This document shows, in pieces, positions 12,889 to 14,522 of a stretch of DNA of 14,522 nucleotides. The stretch is from Dysosmobacter segnis (GTDB taxonomy: Bacteria > Bacillota > Clostridia > Oscillospirales > Oscillospiraceae). A program made the translations under genes and the position numbers. The first letter of the stretch is position 1. Each line of letters opens with the position of its first letter. The notes under the pieces were generated by a model that did not search any database, was not told the DNA's origin, and was given only the letters and a program-made list of their open reading frames with translations. The DNA is taken from NCBI RefSeq assembly GCF_014297285.1, contig NZ_JACOQI010000034.1:1-14522 (forward strand), written 5' to 3'.

Positions 12889-13611
12889 CTATGCTGTGTC
12901 AAAGTCATCCGCATAAATATGGATGGGCGCATACGGATTACTAAAATCATTTCGGCCGATCATGCCAAGATTGTCCAGACGAATGGATAATGCTGTTTTC
13001 GAGACGCCCAAACGCTTTGCCATTTCAGAAAACAGCGCATATTCCTTGGGGGCAAATACTTTGTTCAGGAGTTTGATCTGCCGGCCAAGGCCAAGCTCAT
13101 CCATGTAGCGGTCGATCAGCTCACGGGGGAGTAGGAGATACGCCGTCAGCACATTCGTTTGCCATTCTACCCAATCGGTGATGGGGTATGTGCAGCGTTC
13201 ATCCGCAAGGCGGCAGATGAACAGCTGCGCGCTTGGATTGTATTCCTCCGGGTAAAGCATACCGAGGATCTGATGCGCGGCTTCATGTACCAGAGTGAAA
13301 TTCAACCGTCCCACCGATCCCGCATTTGCGAGGTTTTGATCCACATAGGCGATATTGCCGTTCAAGTGAAATTCCTGGACTGACCCGTTTCCACGGGGAA
13401 CGGATATGGTGAGATCGACGTCGCTATAGGAGGTCAGCCCAAGGATCGAGCCCGTTACGCTCATATCCGCAAACGCGAAATGAAGTCCGCAGATCTTTTC
13501 CGCAAAGTCGACCGGGTCGATGCGATCCATTTTGCGGTCTGACAGCGTCAGATAGCGGAACAGCACTCTGCGGGATATCCGTTCAAGATCTTTCCGAGAT
13601 AAAATCGGCAT
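12889..13611 (-). CDS. ImmA/IrrE-family metallopeptidase
   Basis: A 240-residue zinc peptidase of the ImmA/IrrE (M78-like) family, which cleaves partner repressors to induce mobile elements or stress responses. The active site is LVHEAAHQ (HEAAH at 109-113), with the third-ligand helix WVEWQTNVLTAYLLLP (E149) downstream. A C-terminal helix-turn-helix-like segment (FSEMAKRLGVSKTALSIRLDNL, about 194-215) is common in the family. The ATG at 13611 is preferred over one two codons earlier because GAGGAGG lies 7 bases before it but only about 1 base before the earlier one. It is divergent from the repressor, its presumed target by analogy with ImmA/ImmR of ICEBs1, and is followed by the zinc-ribbon gene. 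Confidence 0.87.
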   Translation of the reverse strand: MPILSRKDLERISRRVLFRYLTLSDRKMDRIDPVDFAEKICGLHFAFADMSVTGSILGLTSYSDVDLTISVPRGNGSVQEFHLNGNIAYVDQNLANAGSVGRLNFTLVHEAAHQILGMLYPEEYNPSAQLFICRLADERCTYPITDWVEWQTNVLTAYLLLPRELIDRYMDELGLGRQIKLLNKVFAPKEYALFSEMAKRLGVSKTALSIRLDNLGMIGRNDFSNPYAPIHIYADDFDTA

Positions 13612-13643
13612 CCGCATTCCTCCTCACATCTTAGCTGTCATGG

Positions 13644-13661
13644 AAGGGAAGGTGTTCCCTT
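13644..13661 (-). promoter_or_regulatory. Hairpin in the ImmA mRNA leader
   Basis: AAGGGAA (13644-13650) and TTCCCTT (13655-13661) form a 7-bp stem with a 4-base loop. GTCAT/ATGAC further out can extend it. It lies in the roughly 55-base leader between the predicted minus promoter and the peptidase start. Its role is unknown. Confidence 0.4.
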
Positions 13662-13673
13662 GGCTATGACCCC

Positions 13674-13702
13674 ATCATAACAATCTTATAAAGCTATGTC
13701 AA
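13674..13702 (-). promoter_or_regulatory. Promoter of the ImmA/zinc-ribbon operon
   Basis: On the minus strand TTGACA (13702-13697) and TATGAT (13679-13674) are 17 bases apart, close to the sigma-A consensus. An AGCTA-type half-site (AAGCTAT, 13691-13697) lies in the spacer, so the divergent repressor could block this promoter. Confidence 0.75.
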
Positions 13703-13713
13703 TGTCGCATTTG

Positions 13714-13753
13714 TAGCTTAACAAGCTATTTGCGATTGACAAGAATAGCTATT
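13714..13753. promoter_or_regulatory. Operator candidates between the divergent promoters
   Basis: TAGCTT-AAC-AAGCTA (13714-13728) is a perfect 6+6 inverted repeat, and AATAGCTATT (13744-13753) is a 10-bp palindrome lying between the repressor's own -35 and -10. With AAGCTAT at 13691-13697 this makes a set of AGCTA-containing sites, as expected for CI-type control of both promoters including self-repression. Confidence 0.6.
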
Positions 13754-13765
13754 CCCGTGTATAAT
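13736..13765 (+). promoter_or_regulatory. Promoter of the S24 repressor gene
   Basis: TTGACA (13736-13741) and TATAAT (13760-13765) both match consensus perfectly, with an 18-base spacer. The palindrome AATAGCTATT sits in the spacer. The start codon is 29 bases beyond the -10, with GGAGGG at 13782-13787. Confidence 0.85.
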
Positions 13766-13794
13766 GGGATCATCCTAAGACGGAGGGTTTCTTT

Positions 13795-14522
13795 ATGAAC
13801 AGTCAGAAAACAACGGTTATCCCGTTTCCGGCTCCTTCAAAGAACGGTTTGAGATACAGTGCTGAGACTGAGAAGCGGAACAATGTGATTGGTACAAGGC
13901 TTTCGGAAGAACTCAAAAACCGAAAGCTGAGTAAAAAAGAATTCTGCACAACATTGAAGAACTTTGGTGTAGATGTAAGCCAATCCGCGCTGGGGAAGTG
14001 GACGAATGGCCTGACTGTTCCCAATGCATACCAACTGCTGGCGATCTGCTATGCGCTGGACCTTGAGGATGGCCTTGCTGCCTTTACCGGAGAACACACG
14101 CCTCTGCTCAACGAAGCGGGGGCGGAAAAGGTTCGTGCTTACCGGGAGGATCTGATCGCTACCGGTAAATACAATCCCATGCCAACGCCCATGAATACGA
14201 TCCGCTATATCGATAAGCCCGTCAGCAATCTCAGAGTCTCAGCCGGTACAGGCAGTTTCTTGGATGAGGACAACTTTGAGATGGTCAGCTTTCCGGAAAA
14301 CGCGGTTCCGGCGGAAGCGGATTTTGGCGTTAGAGTATCCGGCAACAGCATGGAGCCGGTCTACCATGACGGGCAGATCGTCTGGGTGGAGCGATGCGAG
14401 ACACTCTCAATAGGCCAGGTCGGTGTGTTCGTCTATGACGGTGAGGGCTATTTGAAATCCTATGGGGAGCGGGAGCCTGACGAGAGCGACCGTGACGCAT
14501 TTACGGACAGCTACGGAAGGCT
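13795..14522 (+). CDS. S24/LexA-type phage-like repressor, partial at window end
   Basis: The first 242 codons of a CI-like repressor that runs off the right edge. An N-terminal helix-turn-helix region (about 30-90, RLSEELKNRKLSKKEF and SQSALGKWTNG) binds DNA. The C-terminal half is an S24 self-cleaving domain: cleavage site Ala150-Gly151 in LRVSAGTGSF, catalytic S185 in VSGNSMEPVYHDG and K221 in GYLKSY. Such repressors hold a prophage or integrative element silent and cleave themselves when activated RecA filaments form. The start follows GGAGGG by 7 bases. The gene is divergent from an ImmA/IrrE peptidase, a second possible means of removing the repressor. Confidence 0.88.
   Translation, partial: MNSQKTTVIPFPAPSKNGLRYSAETEKRNNVIGTRLSEELKNRKLSKKEFCTTLKNFGVDVSQSALGKWTNGLTVPNAYQLLAICYALDLEDGLAAFTGEHTPLLNEAGAEKVRAYREDLIATGKYNPMPTPMNTIRYIDKPVSNLRVSAGTGSFLDEDNFEMVSFPENAVPAEADFGVRVSGNSMEPVYHDGQIVWVERCETLSIGQVGVFVYDGEGYLKSYGEREPDESDRDAFTDSYGR

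Larger units (their letters stand above)
11691..12932. repeat. Direct repeat copy 2, with the sigma-like gene retained
   Basis: Bases 11691-11898 and 12456-12932 match 1-208 and 209-685 respectively. The 557 bases in between (11899-12455) occur only here and contain most of the sigma-like gene and its leader. Copy 2 is continuous with the complete ImmA/IrrE gene and repressor to the right, so it looks like the original arrangement. It shares orientation with copy 1. Confidence 0.95.

Noticed and set aside
1..14522. CRISPR arrays, tRNA or rRNA genes, and transposase or integrase genes
   Set aside because: No regularly spaced repeats, no tRNA-like cloverleaf and no recognisable transposase, integrase or relaxase frame were found. 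The repeats present are a single long direct pair.

Overview
The window looks like part of the genome of an anaerobic Gram-positive gut bacterium of the Clostridia (Oscillospiraceae/Ruminococcaceae-like). This is inferred from strong AGGAGG-type ribosome binding sites, TTGACA/TATAAT-type promoters, a lipoprotein-anchored TRAP binding protein, and the mobile-element genes present (sigma-like ORF, ImmA/IrrE peptidase, ParM-like actin). I cannot assign a species.

Layout. (1) Positions 1-685 are a shortened direct-repeat copy of a mobile-element segment whose fuller copy lies at 11691-12932. It holds a 77-residue zinc-ribbon gene, an unusual terminator, and tail fragments of two neighbouring genes. 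(2) At 686-1257 there is a broken sigma-factor-like gene and an unidentified coding remnant. (3) Positions 1258-8033 are a metabolic locus: a LacI-family regulator, its terminator, a promoter region with palindromic operator candidates, then a co-directional cluster. The cluster encodes an AraM/EgsA-type sn-glycerol-1-phosphate dehydrogenase, a complete TRAP transporter (lipoprotein binding protein, small and large membrane subunits) and a PHP-domain phosphoesterase. (4) Positions 8226-9185 encode a secreted protein of unknown role, more AT-rich than its neighbours, with its own terminator. (5) A ParM-like actin gene (plus strand) and a KAP-family P-loop NTPase gene (minus strand) run into each other, and both appear to have lost their 3' ends. 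(6) Positions 11385-14522 are a mobile-element control region. On the minus strand are ImmA/IrrE peptidase, zinc-ribbon protein, bistable terminator, sigma-like protein with a hairpin over its ribosome binding site, and a hairpin-rich probable non-coding RNA ending in a terminator. Divergent from these, on the plus strand, is an S24 (LexA/CI-type) repressor that runs off the window.

How it may work. The LacI-type protein probably controls uptake by the TRAP transporter of a small anionic compound. PHP phosphoester hydrolysis and a glycerol-1-phosphate dehydrogenase could then process it. A catabolic route for glycerol-1-phosphate-containing compounds, such as archaeal lipid head groups, is an attractive but unproven reading. 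The right-hand region resembles the lysogeny-type switch of an integrative element: repressor and ImmA are divergently transcribed, with AGCTA-type operator candidates inside both promoters. The two direct repeats put the 11-kb metabolic block in a position where homologous recombination could delete or amplify it.
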